A stretch of 64,000 nt of DNA from Harryflintia acetispora (GCA_004340125.1 SLUK01000008.1:1-64000); one strand, 5' to 3'; positions 8,281 to 25,690 are shown, counted from the stretch's first letter. A program made the numbers and translations. The notes: a model not told the origin generated them from the letters alone.

Positions 8281-9066
8281 CTATTCCTTTTTCAGCTCCC
8301 CGGCGAACAGGGCGGCGTAGACGCCCATCAGCAGGAAGCCGGCGATCGAGATGAGGGGCATCTGCACCGAGATCTGCCGCCCGCTGAGCGTCGCGACCGC
8401 CTGCCCGACGCACAGGGAAACCGAAAACAGGGAAAAGAGCAGCGCCCAGAACTTGGCCTTGCGCGCCGGGAGTCCACCCTGCGGCGAGACCACCCGCGCA
8501 TGCGCCAGCCAGAAGAGCGCCCCCACGCAGAGGGTCACCACCTCCAGCGTCTGATCCGAGATGCTCGCGATGGTCTTATACTCCATAAACCGGCCCACCG
8601 CCTGCACCGCCATCCAGAGGGCGGGCATGCTCGCTCCCCAGATGTTCATCCGGTACTCCCCATGCAGCGCGCGCAGCCCGAGATAGAACATCGCCACCGC
8701 CGCGATGATGGCAAACGGCCCCGCGACCACCCGGCCAAAATGGGTGTCCCCGCCCGCGGTGAAATCGTATAGGTCCCCGAAGAAGGAGACGAAGGAGCCC
8801 ACGCAGAGCACCAGCCCCGTGGCCGCCAGCAGCATGGGCAGCGTCCTGCCCGGATATTCAGGCAGGCTGGGCTCTTCCCGGGGGAGCAGGATCAGCAGCG
8901 CCAGGACCGCCGCCCCGACCAGGTAGAGCAGGTTGTGGGCAAGCACCAGTCCGCCCATCCCGGTATAAAACCCCGTGTCGGGCGCGATGGCGAAAAGCCC
9001 CAGCACCGAGCGCGCGGCGCTCTCCAGCACGGTGAGCAGTATAAACAAGATTCCCAATAAAGTCAT
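8281..9066 (-). CDS. Polytopic membrane protein of unknown function
   Basis: The protein (261 residues) is mostly hydrophobic, with about seven to eight transmembrane helices separated by short loops (MTLLGILFILL, LLYLVGAAVLALLIL, LPMLLAATGLVLCVGSFVSFF, FAIIAAVAMFYLGL, FWALLFSLFSVSLCVG and others). No motif identifies a transporter or enzyme family. I choose the ATG at 9064-9066, which begins directly with a membrane helix and has GGAG eight bases upstream; 20 codons further upstream remain open but have no ribosome-binding site. A strong terminator follows, so the gene is probably monocistronic. Confidence 0.65.
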   Translation of the reverse strand: MTLLGILFILLTVLESAARSVLGLFAIAPDTGFYTGMGGLVLAHNLLYLVGAAVLALLILLPREEPSLPEYPGRTLPMLLAATGLVLCVGSFVSFFGDLYDFTAGGDTHFGRVVAGPFAIIAAVAMFYLGLRALHGEYRMNIWGASMPALWMAVQAVGRFMEYKTIASISDQTLEVVTLCVGALFWLAHARVVSPQGGLPARKAKFWALLFSLFSVSLCVGQAVATLSGRQISVQMPLISIAGFLLMGVYAALFAGELKKE

Positions 9067-9133
9067 GGCGTCATCTCCGGTATCCCAAAATTTCTGTATG
9101 TTCACCATTATAGCAGAAAAGAACAAACTGCGC

Positions 9134-9169
9134 CAGCGGCACGCGGCAAAGATTTGCCGCGTGCCGCTG
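9134..9169 (-). terminator. Hairpin terminator after citrate synthase
   Basis: A long near-perfect stem (CAGCGGCACGCGGCAAA with TTTGCCGCGTGCCGCTG) lies just past the citrate synthase stop. The T run on the minus strand is short, so efficiency is uncertain. Confidence 0.65.
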
Positions 9170-9195
9170 AATTTCCGTGCTGAATGGTCCTTCTG

Positions 9196-10584
9196 TCATG
9201 ATTGCCGCTCGGACATCGGAATATACGGCTGGTCGTAGGACAGGGACTTATAAGCCGGGCGGATGATCCGCCCGCCGAAGAGCATCTCCTCGATGCGGTG
9301 GGCGCACCAGCCGGGGGTGCGCGCGGTCGCGAAGAGGGCGGTATTCATGTCGTGGGGGATGCGCAGCATCTTATAGACCAGGCCGGAGTACATATCCACG
9401 TTGGCGCAGATCGCCTTGGTGGAGCCCTTGGTTTCGGCGAAAACGCCGGGGGTGAGACGCTCGACCGCGTCGAGGATCATGAAATCCCGTTCGATGTCGG
9501 TGCCCGCGGCAAGCTTCAGCGCATGCTTTTTGAGGATGACCGCGCGCGGATCGCTCTTGGTGTAGACCGCATGGCCCATCCCGTAGACCAGCCCGGAGCG
9601 GTCCCCCTCCTCGCCCTTAATCATCCGTGCGAGGAAATCCTTGACCTCCTGGTCATTTTCGGGGTTCTGGACCCCGCGCTTTATGTAGTCGAGCATCTCC
9701 ATCACCTTGTAGTTTGCGCCGCCGTGCCGCGGCCCCTTGAGCGAGCCGATGGCCGCCGCGATGGAGGAATAGGTATCTGACCCCGACGAAGTCACTACCC
9801 GCGCGGCAAAGGCGGAGTTGTTGCCGCCGCCGTGCTCGGCGTGCAGGATCAGGCACATATCCAGGAGCTTCGCTTCCTCGTGGGTAAACTTCTTGTCATT
9901 GCGCAGCAGCCGCAGGATATTTTCCGCGATCGAATAATCAGAGCGCGGGTCGTGCAGGTACATGCTCTTCTTTTCAAACGCCCGCCGCTTGACCTGGTAG
10001 GCTGCCACCATGATGATCGGCATGCGCGCGATCAGCGAGATCGACTGGCGCAGCAGCTCCTCATAGCCGGTCGCGTCGGGGCTCTGGTCGTAGGAATAGA
10101 GCGCGAGCACCGAGCGTCCGAGCATGTTCATCAAGTCCTTCGATGGGGCCTTGAGCAGCATATCCTCCAGGAAGTAGGGGGGCAGTTCGCACTGGCTGGC
10201 CAGAATTCCCATGAACTCCTCGAGCTGGGACTTGGTCGGCAGCTTGCCGAAGAGCAGCAGCCAGATCGCTTCCTCGAAGCCGAACCGGTCGTCGCGCAGG
10301 CACCCGTCCACCAGGTCCTGCACATTGATCCCCCGGTAGGTGAGCACACCGTCGATCGGGCTCTTCTCTCCCTCGTCCATCACGTAGCCGTGCACGTTAC
10401 AGATCTGGGTCAGTCCGGCGAGCACGCCGGTCCCATCCGAGTTGCGAAGCCCGCGCTTGACGTTGTACAGGTCATAATTTGCAGGGTCGATATGGTTATA
10501 CTTGCGGAATTCATCGCATAAGATTTTAATAGCCCTCTGCATAGATGGATTTTTGGTCTTGGAATTATTCATTTTCTCGGCCAA
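9196..10584 (-). CDS. gltA: Citrate synthase
   Basis: This enzyme condenses acetyl-CoA and oxaloacetate to citrate in the cytosol; in anaerobes it usually feeds 2-oxoglutarate and glutamate synthesis. The 462-residue protein contains the catalytic-region motifs HAEHGGGNNSAF, GSLKGPRHGGANYKV, GMGHAVYTKSDPR and FATARTPGWCAHRIEEM. It is somewhat longer than the E. coli type because of an N-terminal extension, common in clostridial forms. The start is a TTG (10582-10584) with GGAGGG nine bases upstream; an ATG four codons later lacks a ribosome-binding site. A near-consensus promoter lies at 10618-10646. No other TCA-cycle gene is adjacent. Confidence 0.95.
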   Translation of the reverse strand: MAEKMNNSKTKNPSMQRAIKILCDEFRKYNHIDPANYDLYNVKRGLRNSDGTGVLAGLTQICNVHGYVMDEGEKSPIDGVLTYRGINVQDLVDGCLRDDRFGFEEAIWLLLFGKLPTKSQLEEFMGILASQCELPPYFLEDMLLKAPSKDLMNMLGRSVLALYSYDQSPDATGYEELLRQSISLIARMPIIMVAAYQVKRRAFEKKSMYLHDPRSDYSIAENILRLLRNDKKFTHEEAKLLDMCLILHAEHGGGNNSAFAARVVTSSGSDTYSSIAAAIGSLKGPRHGGANYKVMEMLDYIKRGVQNPENDQEVKDFLARMIKGEEGDRSGLVYGMGHAVYTKSDPRAVILKKHALKLAAGTDIERDFMILDAVERLTPGVFAETKGSTKAICANVDMYSGLVYKMLRIPHDMNTALFATARTPGWCAHRIEEMLFGGRIIRPAYKSLSYDQPYIPMSERQS

Positions 10585-10617
10585 TGCGCTTCACCCTCCC
10601 CTTTATACTATTGTTTA

Positions 10618-10646
10618 ATAATATATCACCTGCTGCGGGAAGTCAA
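10618..10646 (-). promoter_or_regulatory. Sigma-A promoter of citrate synthase
   Basis: Read on the minus strand: TTGACT, a 17-bp spacer, then TATTAT, about 35 bp before the TTG start codon. Confidence 0.75.
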
Positions 10647-10813
10647 CCAAATATGGGGGCCGGATGTAAATTAATCCATTTTTTCTCCTGTTTTTACAAT
10701 TGGGACAACCAATTTTAGAAATTAAAATTGCAAGTTTCACATTTTATTCCTGCATTTTAAGTTGGTTTCAAACCGGACAGGCCAAATCCATATGGGAAAG
10801 GAAGTAAGCGTAA

Positions 10814-11923
10814 ATGAAGTATTACCTGTTCTTGTTCGGGCTGCTCGCGGCGGTAATGGTCCTGCTGCCGTTGCTCAGCCTGCCAAAGCAAAGCGGGGAA
10901 GTATCCGCTCCGCCCGCCGCCTCCTCAGAGCAGCCGGCGCCCCGCGCGCGGATCAGTTCCGGGAGCCAGGCCCCGGATCAAAGCGAAAAATCCCCCGCCT
11001 CCTCGCAGCAGGAGGAGCAGCCCGCCAAAGAGGCCGCGGCCCTCCCCATCAGCCGGGTCGAGGCGCTGAGCGAGCCGGTCAAGCTCTTCGACAGCGCCAC
11101 CGGACGGGTGGTCACCATGTCCCAGCAGGAATACGTGCTCGGGGCGGTCTGCAGCGAGATGCCACCCCAGTTCCATCCCGAAGCGCTCAAGGCGCAGGCG
11201 GTGGCCGCCCACAGCTACCTGCTGCGCTGTAAGGAACAGGAGTCCCGCGCGCCAACCGAACGCCTTCGGGGCGCCTATCTCGAGATCAATACCGAAAACC
11301 GGGAGGGCTACGTCAGCGAAGCCACCGCCCGCGAGATGTACGGGGATCATTTCGACGTGTACTATCCCGCCGTCAAAGAGGCGGTACAGCAGGTCGAAAA
11401 CCAGATCCTGGTCTACGACGACGAGCCGATCGTCGCGGCCTACCATTCAATGAGCGGCGGGATGACCGAGGCGGCCTCCAACGTCTGGACCGGCTCGGCG
11501 GATTACCTCGTCCCGGTCAGCAGCCCCGGGGACCGGCTGGCCCCCGACTATGAGACCACCGAAACCTTCCCGGCCGACCAGGTCGCCTCGGTGCTCAAAA
11601 CCCTCTATCCCGGGATCGAGCTGCCGCAGGACCCGTCCGGGTGGTTTACGGATATCACCCGCTCCGACTCCGGCTATATCACCGAAATCCAGATCGGGGA
11701 GACCACGGTGGCCGGCCAGCCGCTGCGCATGGCGTTGGGGCTGCGCAGCACCAATGCAAAGATTTCTTACCAGGACGGCTCCTTCTCCTTCACCGTCACC
11801 GGCTACGGGCACGGGGTCGGCATGTCCCAGTACGGCGCGGACTACATGGCCCGCCAGGGCTCGGACTACCGGGAGATCCTCGCGCATTACTACCAGGGCG
11901 CCGATCTGGTGAGGATAAAGTGA
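10814..11923 (+). CDS. spoIID: Stage II sporulation protein D (SpoIID)
   Basis: SpoIID is the lytic transglycosylase of the DMP complex that remodels septal peptidoglycan during forespore engulfment. The 369-residue protein has one N-terminal membrane anchor (about 4-23), a Ser/Pro/Gln-rich linker to about residue 75, and the SpoIID/LytB domain: VLGAVCSEMPPQFHPEALKAQ carries the catalytic Glu, followed by AVAAHSYLL, AAYHSMSGGMTEAA and the terminal GYGHGVGMSQYGADYMA. A Shine-Dalgarno sequence AAAGGAAG precedes the ATG. The family is normally expressed in the mother cell under sigma-E; I could not assign a clear sigma-E promoter. SpoIIM and SpoIIP are not in the window. This gene is the best sign that the host forms endospores. 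Confidence 0.92.
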   Translation: MKYYLFLFGLLAAVMVLLPLLSLPKQSGEVSAPPAASSEQPAPRARISSGSQAPDQSEKSPASSQQEEQPAKEAAALPISRVEALSEPVKLFDSATGRVVTMSQQEYVLGAVCSEMPPQFHPEALKAQAVAAHSYLLRCKEQESRAPTERLRGAYLEINTENREGYVSEATAREMYGDHFDVYYPAVKEAVQQVENQILVYDDEPIVAAYHSMSGGMTEAASNVWTGSADYLVPVSSPGDRLAPDYETTETFPADQVASVLKTLYPGIELPQDPSGWFTDITRSDSGYITEIQIGETTVAGQPLRMALGLRSTNAKISYQDGSFSFTVTGYGHGVGMSQYGADYMARQGSDYREILAHYYQGADLVRIK

Positions 11924-12000
11924 TGTATGCGCAATTCCCGCTGCTATAGACCTCGGACTCTTGCGAATCCCAATTCTTGTCGAAATTACTATTAGACAGA

Positions 12001-12038
12001 TAAAAGCCCCGCCGGTTGTTAGGCCGGCGGGGCCGTTT
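12001..12038. terminator. Bidirectional terminator between spoIID and the DUF4358 gene
   Basis: A 10-bp stem (GCCCCGCCGG with CCGGCGGGGC) is flanked by AAAA on the left and TTTT on the right, serving the two convergent genes. Confidence 0.8.
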
Positions 12039-12047
12039 TGCTATAGT

Positions 12048-12737
12048 TTACTTGGAAGCCGCGTCCGAGGAGGAACCGGCATCGCTGGAAGCAGCGGAGG
12101 AACCAGAGCCCTCGAACACCGACTTGATGGCGTTCTCGGCGCGCTCAACTTCCTTCTGAGCCATCTCGAGGGAGGCCTCTTCCCCATCCGGGACGTTGAT
12201 GTCGCCCATCAGCACCAGGAAAACGTAATCCCCTTCAGTGATGACCTTGGCGGCCTCGGATTTGATGTCCATGAAATTGACCGGGTAGGTCTTAAACTGG
12301 TCGATGATATCGGTACGGCGCTTCTCGAGCGCCTCGGCCACCGCGTCGGCCTTTCCGGGCTTGGCCTTGACCGCCACGAAGGTGTCGCCGCTGACGTTGG
12401 CAATGGACATCTCACCGGCAAACTCCTCGATGTCATCGGGGTTGATATAGTACATTTCCTGCATCTGCTGCTCGGTGATCACCGAGGGCATCGAGACGTA
12501 AAACTCGCCGAACTCCCTGCGCACCGCGTCAAAGGCTTCCTTGAGCTTCGCATCCTTGATGATGATCTCGACCTTGTCCCCTTCTTCGCTGGAGGACATC
12601 GATGAGGACGAGGAGGAACTGCTGCTCGAAGATTGGCTCATCGAGGAGCTGGAGCCCTTGTCCTTGTCGCTGCCGCAGCCCGCGAAGATGGCGCTCATCA
12701 TCGCTCCCGCGAGCAAAACCGTAATCAATCTTTTCAT
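12048..12737 (-). CDS. DUF4358 lipoprotein
   Basis: A 229-residue exported lipoprotein: signal peptide with lipobox FAGC (Cys21), then a low-complexity Ser-rich linker (about 29-51), a DUF4358-type domain (about 55-200) and a second Ser/Ala/Asp-rich tail. DUF4358 lipoproteins are widespread in clostridia and have no defined biochemical function. The domain contains FYVSMPSVITEQQMQEMYYI and the AxxKPGKADAVAEALEKR pattern that I associate with the family. An AAAGGAA sequence precedes the ATG at a rather long distance of 12 bases. Confidence 0.8.
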   Translation of the reverse strand: MKRLITVLLAGAMMSAIFAGCGSDKDKGSSSSMSQSSSSSSSSSSSMSSSEEGDKVEIIIKDAKLKEAFDAVRREFGEFYVSMPSVITEQQMQEMYYINPDDIEEFAGEMSIANVSGDTFVAVKAKPGKADAVAEALEKRRTDIIDQFKTYPVNFMDIKSEAAKVITEGDYVFLVLMGDINVPDGEEASLEMAQKEVERAENAIKSVFEGSGSSAASSDAGSSSDAASK

Positions 12738-13035
12738 TTAAATGACCATTCCTTTCTGGATGTTTCATACCGGTTTCGCCATGCGAAATGGTCGCCGATG
12801 GCGGCAAGGGTACGAAACTCTGAGTTCAAAAATGTGTTGCATACGCAGTGATACCAGGCAGGCCCGGTCGCCGCCCGAAGCGGGCGTGCATGATATAGGT
12901 GCCGCACAGGAGATCATTTCCTGCAAGTTGCAGGAAGAATTTACATTTTGTTCATCCGGCGCCTATTTGCAGCCCGCTTTACGCTGGTAGTATTCTCTTT
13001 TTGACCGGGGAATATACAGGTTTCACCGGGAACGC
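12738..13035. other. Gene-free interval upstream of the DUF4358 gene
   Basis: I see no convincing gene or RNA gene here. It contains the palindrome described at 12918-12936, a small CGCCCG/CGGGCG hairpin near 12874, and presumably the promoter of the DUF4358 gene, which I could not place with confidence. Confidence 0.5.
12918..12936. promoter_or_regulatory. Perfect 19-bp palindrome, possible operator
   Basis: TTCCTGCAA, one central base, TTGCAGGAA. Both arms match perfectly. The site lies 181 bp upstream of the DUF4358 start and 150 bp downstream of tuf, and has no T run, so a protein-binding site is more likely than a terminator. Confidence 0.35.
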
Positions 13036-13068
13036 AAAAAAGGCGGAGGGAAAATCCCTCCGCCTTTT
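13036..13068 (-). terminator. Terminator of tuf / end of the str operon
   Basis: A 13-bp stem (AAAAGGCGGAGGG with CCCTCCGCCTTTT) followed by six T residues on the minus strand, 11 bp past the tuf stop. Confidence 0.9.
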
Positions 13069-13079
13069 AAAAGCGCAAA

Positions 13080-14279
13080 TTAGTCGTTGATCTTGGTCAC
13101 AACGCCGGAGCCGACGGTACGGCCGCCCTCGCGGATAGCGAAGCGCAGACCTTCCTCGATCGCGATCGGGGTGATCAGCTCAACGTCCATCTCGACGTTA
13201 TCGCCAGGCATACACATCTCGGTCCCCTCGGGGAGCGTGACAACGCCGGTCACGTCGGTGGTTCTGAAGAAGAACTGCGGACGATAGTTGTTGAAGAACG
13301 GGGTGTGACGGCCGCCCTCATCCTTTTTCAGCACGTACACCTGGCCATGGAATTTGGTGTGCGGATGAATGGAGCCGGGCTTGCAGAGAACCTGACCGCG
13401 CTGGATCTCGTTTCTCTGGATACCACGCAGCAGAGCGCCGATGTTGTCGCCAGCCTCAGCGTAGTCGAGGATCTTGCGGAACATCTCGATGCCGGTGACG
13501 ACGGTCTTCTGCTTCTCGTCCCGCAGGCCGACGATCTCAACCTCGTCAGAGGTCTTGAGCTGGCCGCGCTCAACTCTGCCGGTGGCGACGGTGCCACGCC
13601 CGGTGATGGTGAAGACGTCCTCAACGGGCATCAGGAAGGGCAGGTCAGCCTTTCTCTCAGGGGTCGGGATGAAATCGTCGACCGCCTTCATAAGCTCAAG
13701 GATCGGGGCATAAGCCGGATCATTGATGTCGTTCGGAGCCTCGAGGGCCTTGAGGGCAGAACCCTTGACGATCGGAATGTCATCGCCCGGGAAATCGTAG
13801 CTGGAGAGCAGCTCACGGATTTCCATCTCGACGAGCTCGAGCAGCTCGGGATCGTCGACCTGGTCGACCTTGTTCATGAACACGACGATATAGGGAACGC
13901 CGACCTGACGGGCAAGCAGGATGTGCTCGCGGGTCTGGGGCATCGGGCCGTCAGCAGCGGAAACGACCAGGATCGCGCCGTCCATCTGCGCAGCACCGGT
14001 GATCATGTTCTTAACGTAGTCGGCATGTCCGGGGCAGTCGACGTGAGCATAGTGACGGTTGTCGGTTTCATACTCAACGTGAGCGGTGTTGATGGTAATA
14101 CCGCGCTCTCTCTCTTCCGGAGCCTTATCGATCATGTCGTAAGCAACGTACTCCGCATCGCCCTTCATGCCGAGGGTCTTGGTGATCGCTGCAGTCAGAG
14201 TGGTTTTGCCGTGGTCAACGTGACCAATGGTGCCGATGTTTACATGGGGTTTGGTTCTTTCAAAATGTGCTTTTCCCAT
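13080..14279 (-). CDS. tuf: Elongation factor Tu
   Basis: EF-Tu carries aminoacyl-tRNA to the ribosomal A site as a GTP complex. The 399-residue protein has all G motifs: GHVDHGKTT (P loop, about residues 18-26), the switch region [31 protein letters not shown] and GSALKAL, followed by domains 2 and 3 ([36 protein letters not shown]). It is last in the str region, 142 bp after fusA, and has its own promoter in that gap. A GGGAGG Shine-Dalgarno sequence precedes the ATG. Confidence 0.98.
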   Translation of the reverse strand: MGKAHFERTKPHVNIGTIGHVDHGKTTLTAAITKTLGMKGDAEYVAYDMIDKAPEERERGITINTAHVEYETDNRHYAHVDCPGHADYVKNMITGAAQMDGAILVVSAADGPMPQTREHILLARQVGVPYIVVFMNKVDQVDDPELLELVEMEIRELLSSYDFPGDDIPIVKGSALKALEAPNDINDPAYAPILELMKAVDDFIPTPERKADLPFLMPVEDVFTITGRGTVATGRVERGQLKTSDEVEIVGLRDEKQKTVVTGIEMFRKILDYAEAGDNIGALLRGIQRNEIQRGQVLCKPGSIHPHTKFHGQVYVLKKDEGGRHTPFFNNYRPQFFFRTTDVTGVVTLPEGTEMCMPGDNVEMDVELITPIAIEEGLRFAIREGGRTVGSGVVTKIND

Positions 14280-14343
14280 TAGCGGTTTTCCTCCCTTTAT
14301 GGATTCATTTTTTAAAATTTAAATTTGACAAGCTACAATTCGT

Positions 14344-14372
14344 ATTGTACCAATAAATGCTCAAAAATGCAA
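14344..14372 (-). promoter_or_regulatory. Internal sigma-A promoter of tuf
   Basis: Read on the minus strand: TTGCAT, 17-bp spacer, TACAAT, in the fusA-tuf gap and about 65 bp before the tuf start. It would let tuf be made in excess over the rest of the operon. Confidence 0.7.
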
Positions 14373-14421
14373 GCATTTATGCAGGTTACATGGGAATTTT
14401 TATCAAAAAGTCCCAGCGAAT

Positions 14422-16503
14422 TTAAGCTTTTTTTGCCCTGGCGCTCATGATGGATTCGGCGATCGACTTGGGCACCTCGGTGTAATGCGAGGGCTCCATG
14501 ACGTACTGGCCGCGTCCCTGCGTCTTGGAACGCAGGTCGGTGGCGTAGCCGAACATCTGGGACAGCGGGACGAAGGCGTTGATCTGCTGTACGCCGTTGC
14601 GCTCCTCCATGCCCTGGATCTGGCCGCGACGTCCGTTGAGGTCGCCCATGACATCGCCCATGTAATCCACCGGGACGGTGACAGCGACCTTCATGATCGG
14701 CTCCAGAATGACCGGGTCGGCCTTGCGCATGGCCTCCTTGAAGGCCATGGAACCGGCGATCTTGAACGCCATTTCCGAGGAATCGACCTCGTGATAGGAG
14801 CCGTCGTACAGCTCGACTCTCACGTCGACGACCGGATAGCCGGCGAGCACGCCGGAGAGCATGGCGCCCTGGATACCGGCGTCGATCGCGGGGATATACT
14901 CCTTCGGGATCGCGCCGCCGACAATCTTGTTGTCGAATTCGTACCCCTTGCCGCTCTCGTTCGGGTACAGCCGGATCTTACAATGGCCGTACTGGCCGCG
15001 GCCGCCCGACTGGCGGGAGTACTTCATGTCGACGTCGGACATCTTGCGCACGGTCTCCTTGTAGGCGACCTGCGGCTTGCCGACATTCGCCTCGACGCGG
15101 AACTCGCGCAGCAGGCGGTCGACGATGATCTCCAGATGGAGCTCACCCATACCGGCGATGATGGTCTGGCCGGTCTCCTCGTCGGTGTAGGCCCTGAAAG
15201 TCGGGTCCTCCTCGGCGAGCTTGGCAAGGCCAATGCCCATCTTCTCCTGGCCGGCCTTGGTCTTCGGCTCGATGGCCACGCGGATAACCGGCTCCGGGAA
15301 TTCCATCGACTCGAGGATGATCGGGTGCTTCGGATCACACAGCGTGTCGCCGGTGGTCACCTGCTTGATGCCGACCGCCGCTGCGATATCGCCCGCGTAG
15401 CAGGTCTCGATGTCCTTGCGGTGGTTGGCGTGCATCTGCAGGATGCGCCCGATGCGCTCGTTGGTACCCTTGGTGGCGTTGAGAATGCCGCTGCCCGCGT
15501 CGACAGTACCGGAATAGGTCCTGAAGAAGCAGAGCTTCCCGACATAAGGGTCGGTCGCGATCTTGAAGGCGAGCGCGGAGAACGGCTCGTCGTCGTCGGT
15601 CGGTCGGGTCTCGGTCTCGCCGGTTTCGGGATTGGTGCCGGTGATGTGGTCGATGTCGACCGGGGAGGGCATGTAATCCACGATCGCGTCGAGGAGCTTC
15701 TGCACGCCCTTGTTCTTATAGGAGGTACCGCAGGTGACCGGCACCATCTCGTTGGCGATGGTCGCCCGGCGGATGACTCTCTTGATGTCCTCGATGGGGA
15801 CTTCCTCGCCCTCGAGGTACTTCTCCATGATCCCCTCGTCCTGCTCGGCAACCGCCTCGAGCAGCTTTACGCGGTATTCCTCCGCCTTCTCCTTCATCTC
15901 CTCCGGGATCTCCTCAACGCGGATGTCCTTTCCGAGATCGTCGTAGTAAACGTAGGCCTTCATCTCCAGCAGGTCGATCAGCCCTTTATAGAACTGCTCT
16001 TCCCCGATCGGGAGCTGAATGGGCACCGCGTTACACTTGAGGCGGTCGTGGATCATGTCCAAAACATTGTAGAAATTGGCCCCGAGGATGTCCATCTTGT
16101 TGACATAGATCATTCTCGGAACATGGTATTTGTCAGCCTGGCGCCAAACGGTCTCAGACTGCGGCTCAACACCGCCCTTCGCACACATTACGGTAACCGA
16201 GCCGTCGAGTACGCGTAAGCTACGCTCTACCTCAACAGTGAAGTCAACGTGGCCCGGAGTGTCGATAATGTTGATACGATGGTTCTTCCAGTAGCAGGTG
16301 GTGGCAGCGGAGGTAATGGTGATACCTCTCTCCTGCTCCTGCTCCATCCAGTCCATGGTAGCATTACCCTCATGGGTCTCGCCTATCTTGTGGTTGATCC
16401 CCGTATAGTAAAGGATACGCTCGGTCGTGGTGGTCTTACCGGCGTCGATGTGAGCCATTATGCCGATATTGCGGGTTAATTCCAGGGATACGTCTCTTGG
16501 CAT
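14422..16503 (-). CDS. fusA: Elongation factor G
   Basis: EF-G is the GTPase that drives ribosomal translocation and, with RRF, recycling. The 693-residue protein shows the P loop AHIDAGKTT, switch region [20 protein letters not shown] and NKMDI, then domains II-V including [13 protein letters not shown] and the C-terminal [19 protein letters not shown]. Length and order are standard. It lies 96 bp downstream of rpsG in the conserved order rpsL-rpsG-fusA-tuf. Confidence 0.98.
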   Translation of the reverse strand: MPRDVSLELTRNIGIMAHIDAGKTTTTERILYYTGINHKIGETHEGNATMDWMEQEQERGITITSAATTCYWKNHRINIIDTPGHVDFTVEVERSLRVLDGSVTVMCAKGGVEPQSETVWRQADKYHVPRMIYVNKMDILGANFYNVLDMIHDRLKCNAVPIQLPIGEEQFYKGLIDLLEMKAYVYYDDLGKDIRVEEIPEEMKEKAEEYRVKLLEAVAEQDEGIMEKYLEGEEVPIEDIKRVIRRATIANEMVPVTCGTSYKNKGVQKLLDAIVDYMPSPVDIDHITGTNPETGETETRPTDDDEPFSALAFKIATDPYVGKLCFFRTYSGTVDAGSGILNATKGTNERIGRILQMHANHRKDIETCYAGDIAAAVGIKQVTTGDTLCDPKHPIILESMEFPEPVIRVAIEPKTKAGQEKMGIGLAKLAEEDPTFRAYTDEETGQTIIAGMGELHLEIIVDRLLREFRVEANVGKPQVAYKETVRKMSDVDMKYSRQSGGRGQYGHCKIRLYPNESGKGYEFDNKIVGGAIPKEYIPAIDAGIQGAMLSGVLAGYPVVDVRVELYDGSYHEVDSSEMAFKIAGSMAFKEAMRKADPVILEPIMKVAVTVPVDYMGDVMGDLNGRRGQIQGMEERNGVQQINAFVPLSQMFGYATDLRSKTQGRGQYVMEPSHYTEVPKSIAESIMSARAKKA

Positions 16504-16599
16504 ATTGACCTCCTGCTAAAACAATAGAATTCGTAGGGAAGGTAGCCCTTCCCGCCAGGGTGGCGCCCTGCGGCGCGCGGAGCCGAAAATGGCCCCATT

Positions 16600-17070
16600 T
16601 TAGAATCTGTAGTGAGCGAAAGCCTTGTTGGCTTCGGCCATTTTGTGGGTATCCTCGCGCTTTTTCACCGCGCCGCCCATATTGTTGATCGCATCGACAA
16701 TCTCACCGGCAAGACGCTCGCGCATGGTTCTCTCCGAGCGGTTTCTTGCGTAAGAAGTCAGCCACCGCAGACCAAGGGTCTGACGGCGCTCCGGGCGAAC
16801 CTCCATCGGGACCTGGTAGGTCGCGCCGCCCACACGGCGGGCCTTGACCTCCAGAACAGGCATGATGTTTTCCAGAGCTTCCTCGAAAACCTCGAGCGGC
16901 TCACGGCCTGTCTTTTCCTTCACGATGTCGAACGCACCGTATACAATCTTCTGGGACACACCCTTCTTGCCATCCAGCATAATGCTGTTGATGAGCCGGG
17001 TGACCAGCTTGGAATTGTAAAGCGGATCCGGCAAAACGTCACGTTTTGCTACGTTACCTCTTCTTGGCAC
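16600..17070 (-). CDS. rpsG: Ribosomal protein S7
   Basis: S7 nucleates assembly of the 30S head and sits near the E site. From the GTG at 17068-17070 the product is 156 residues, the normal length, and begins [15 protein letters not shown] as in other Firmicutes. AAGGAGGG lies seven bases upstream of this GTG; an upstream in-frame extension of 16 codons would place the Shine-Dalgarno sequence inside the gene and is rejected. Signatures include [26 protein letters not shown] and [30 protein letters not shown] (split over 130-152). Confidence 0.97.
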   Translation of the reverse strand: MPRRGNVAKRDVLPDPLYNSKLVTRLINSIMLDGKKGVSQKIVYGAFDIVKEKTGREPLEVFEEALENIMPVLEVKARRVGGATYQVPMEVRPERRQTLGLRWLTSYARNRSERTMRERLAGEIVDAINNMGGAVKKREDTHKMAEANKAFAHYRF

Positions 17071-17218
17071 TTCGCTTCCCTCCTTCACATAGTCGGGACT
17101 TTCGTCCCGTGATATCATCGGTACTCGAAAGTGACAAAACTCCCGTTTGCACCAATCCGAGGCATTCTATCGAAAACCTGGGATCGTGCGACTGTGACCT
17201 TTTCCAATGGGAATTTTA

Positions 17219-17644
17219 TTACTTCTTGGCACCAGCCTTCGGACGTTTTGCACCGTATTTTGAACGAGCCTGATTTCTTCCGTTGACGCCCTGGGTATCC
17301 AGAGTGCCGCGGATGATGTGGTAACGCACACCAGGCAGGTCCTTGACACGTCCGCCGCGAATGAGCACAACGCTATGCTCCTGCAGGTTGTGACCGATTC
17401 CCGGGATGTAGGCTGTGGCCTCGATTCCATTGGAAAGTCTTACCCTTGCAACTTTTCTTAAGGCAGAGTTCGGCTTCTTCGGGGTCTGCGTACGGATGGC
17501 CGTGCACACACCGCGCTTCTGCGGAGAATTCTGATCGATCGCAGTGCGCTTCTGGGCGTTCCACCCTTTTAGGAGCGCAGGAGCGGTGGATTTCTTCTCG
17601 ACTACCTCTCTGCCCTTGCGTACGAGCTGGTTAAAGGTCGGCAT
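17219..17644 (-). CDS. rpsL: Ribosomal protein S12
   Basis: S12 controls decoding fidelity in the 30S subunit. The 141-residue form has the Firmicute-type insertion (residues about 24-47) and the highly conserved [20 protein letters not shown] and [17 protein letters not shown] segments; the Lys residues of PKKPNS are those altered in streptomycin resistance elsewhere. Both are wild type here. An AAGGAGGTG Shine-Dalgarno sequence precedes the ATG. It has its own promoter after rpoC. Confidence 0.98.
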   Translation of the reverse strand: MPTFNQLVRKGREVVEKKSTAPALLKGWNAQKRTAIDQNSPQKRGVCTAIRTQTPKKPNSALRKVARVRLSNGIEATAYIPGIGHNLQEHSVVLIRGGRVKDLPGVRYHIIRGTLDTQGVNGRNQARSKYGAKRPKAGAKK

Positions 17645-17680
17645 ATCGCACCTCCTTACTAAAATTTTTTATCTTTGCAG

Positions 17681-17711
17681 CCCGGGGAAAGGCCGTATAC
17701 GGCTTTCCCCG
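17681..17711 (-). promoter_or_regulatory. Leader hairpin between rpoC and rpsL
   Basis: A strong hairpin (GGGGAAAG with CTTTCCCC, extended by CCG/CGG) lies in the rpsL leader. No T run follows immediately, so it may be an attenuator, a processing site or a partial terminator for rpoC transcripts. Confidence 0.45.
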
Positions 17712-17787
17712 CGGGCGGTAAAGCAGTTTTTTCCTGAAAGTATTGCGCAAAATTTGCCAAAACTCTCCGGATTCATACCAAATATAG

Positions 17788-17816
17788 ATTTTATCACCAG
17801 GGGGCGGCTCTGTCAA
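17788..17816 (-). promoter_or_regulatory. Sigma-A promoter of rpsL
   Basis: Read on the minus strand: TTGACA, 17-bp spacer, TAAAAT, between rpoC and rpsL. It uncouples the ribosomal-protein and elongation-factor genes from rpoBC. Confidence 0.8.
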
Positions 17817-17872
17817 TAGTCACTTTTATACAGGACCGTTCACCCCTGGGGCCGAACGTGCACACCGGTTCG

Positions 17873-21481
<3,609 letters not shown>

Positions 21482-21540
21482 TTGCGACCCCTTCTTCCTA
21501 AATTATCGTGTCGTTCCTGTCGCTTCATCGCGCGGCCGGC

Positions 21541-25269
<3,729 letters not shown>

Positions 25270-25523
25270 AGGCTCACTCACTCCTGTTCGCATATTTATA
25301 CGGTTTCCTCTGCAAAAGTTCGCCAATTTTTACAAATTCATCCTGCCTTGGCGCCGCACCCTGCGGGCGCGGCAGGCATAGCTTCCCAAAAATCCGAATT
25401 CGCTTTTAGCAGATTGACTGAAATCAGGCCGATTATCCCTTCCGCAGGTATTGAACTTTAGCAACAGATGTGCTATTATATATTCCTTAGAAGGTATAAA
25501 AAGCCATTTTGATACAGTATACT
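25270..25523 (-). promoter_or_regulatory. Long rpoB leader with hairpin
   Basis: About 245 bases separate the predicted transcription start from rpoB. The leader contains a GC-rich hairpin at about 25347-25381 (CCTGCC with GGCAGG, plus inner GCGCC/GGCGC pairing). It could carry autoregulation or attenuation; no known riboswitch or ribosomal-protein leader is recognisable. Confidence 0.4.
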
Positions 25524-25552
25524 ATTATATTACAGGATATTACAGTTGTCAA
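25524..25552 (-). promoter_or_regulatory. Consensus promoter of rpoBC
   Basis: Read on the minus strand: a perfect TTGACA, 17-bp spacer and perfect TATAAT. It is the only strong promoter in the 458-bp gap between rpoB and the terminator of GLUG gene B. Confidence 0.88.
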
Positions 25553-25690
25553 TAGCTAATCTGACGAATCCGAAAAAAACCCGGATTTGAATGAATTCCT
25601 GCAAAATATTGCTTCAAATGTATAATATTGGGCGCTCCTACATAAAATATGCAGGCCCCCCTGCCCTGCCGTCATTTTGATCAAACGACA

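Noticed and set aside
25560..25690. Outward TATAAT box near 25620-25626 as a further invertible promoter or small RNA gene next to rpoB
   Set aside because: There is no good -35 box at 17 bp, no paired GCGGTC-ended sites and no surface-protein gene to control.
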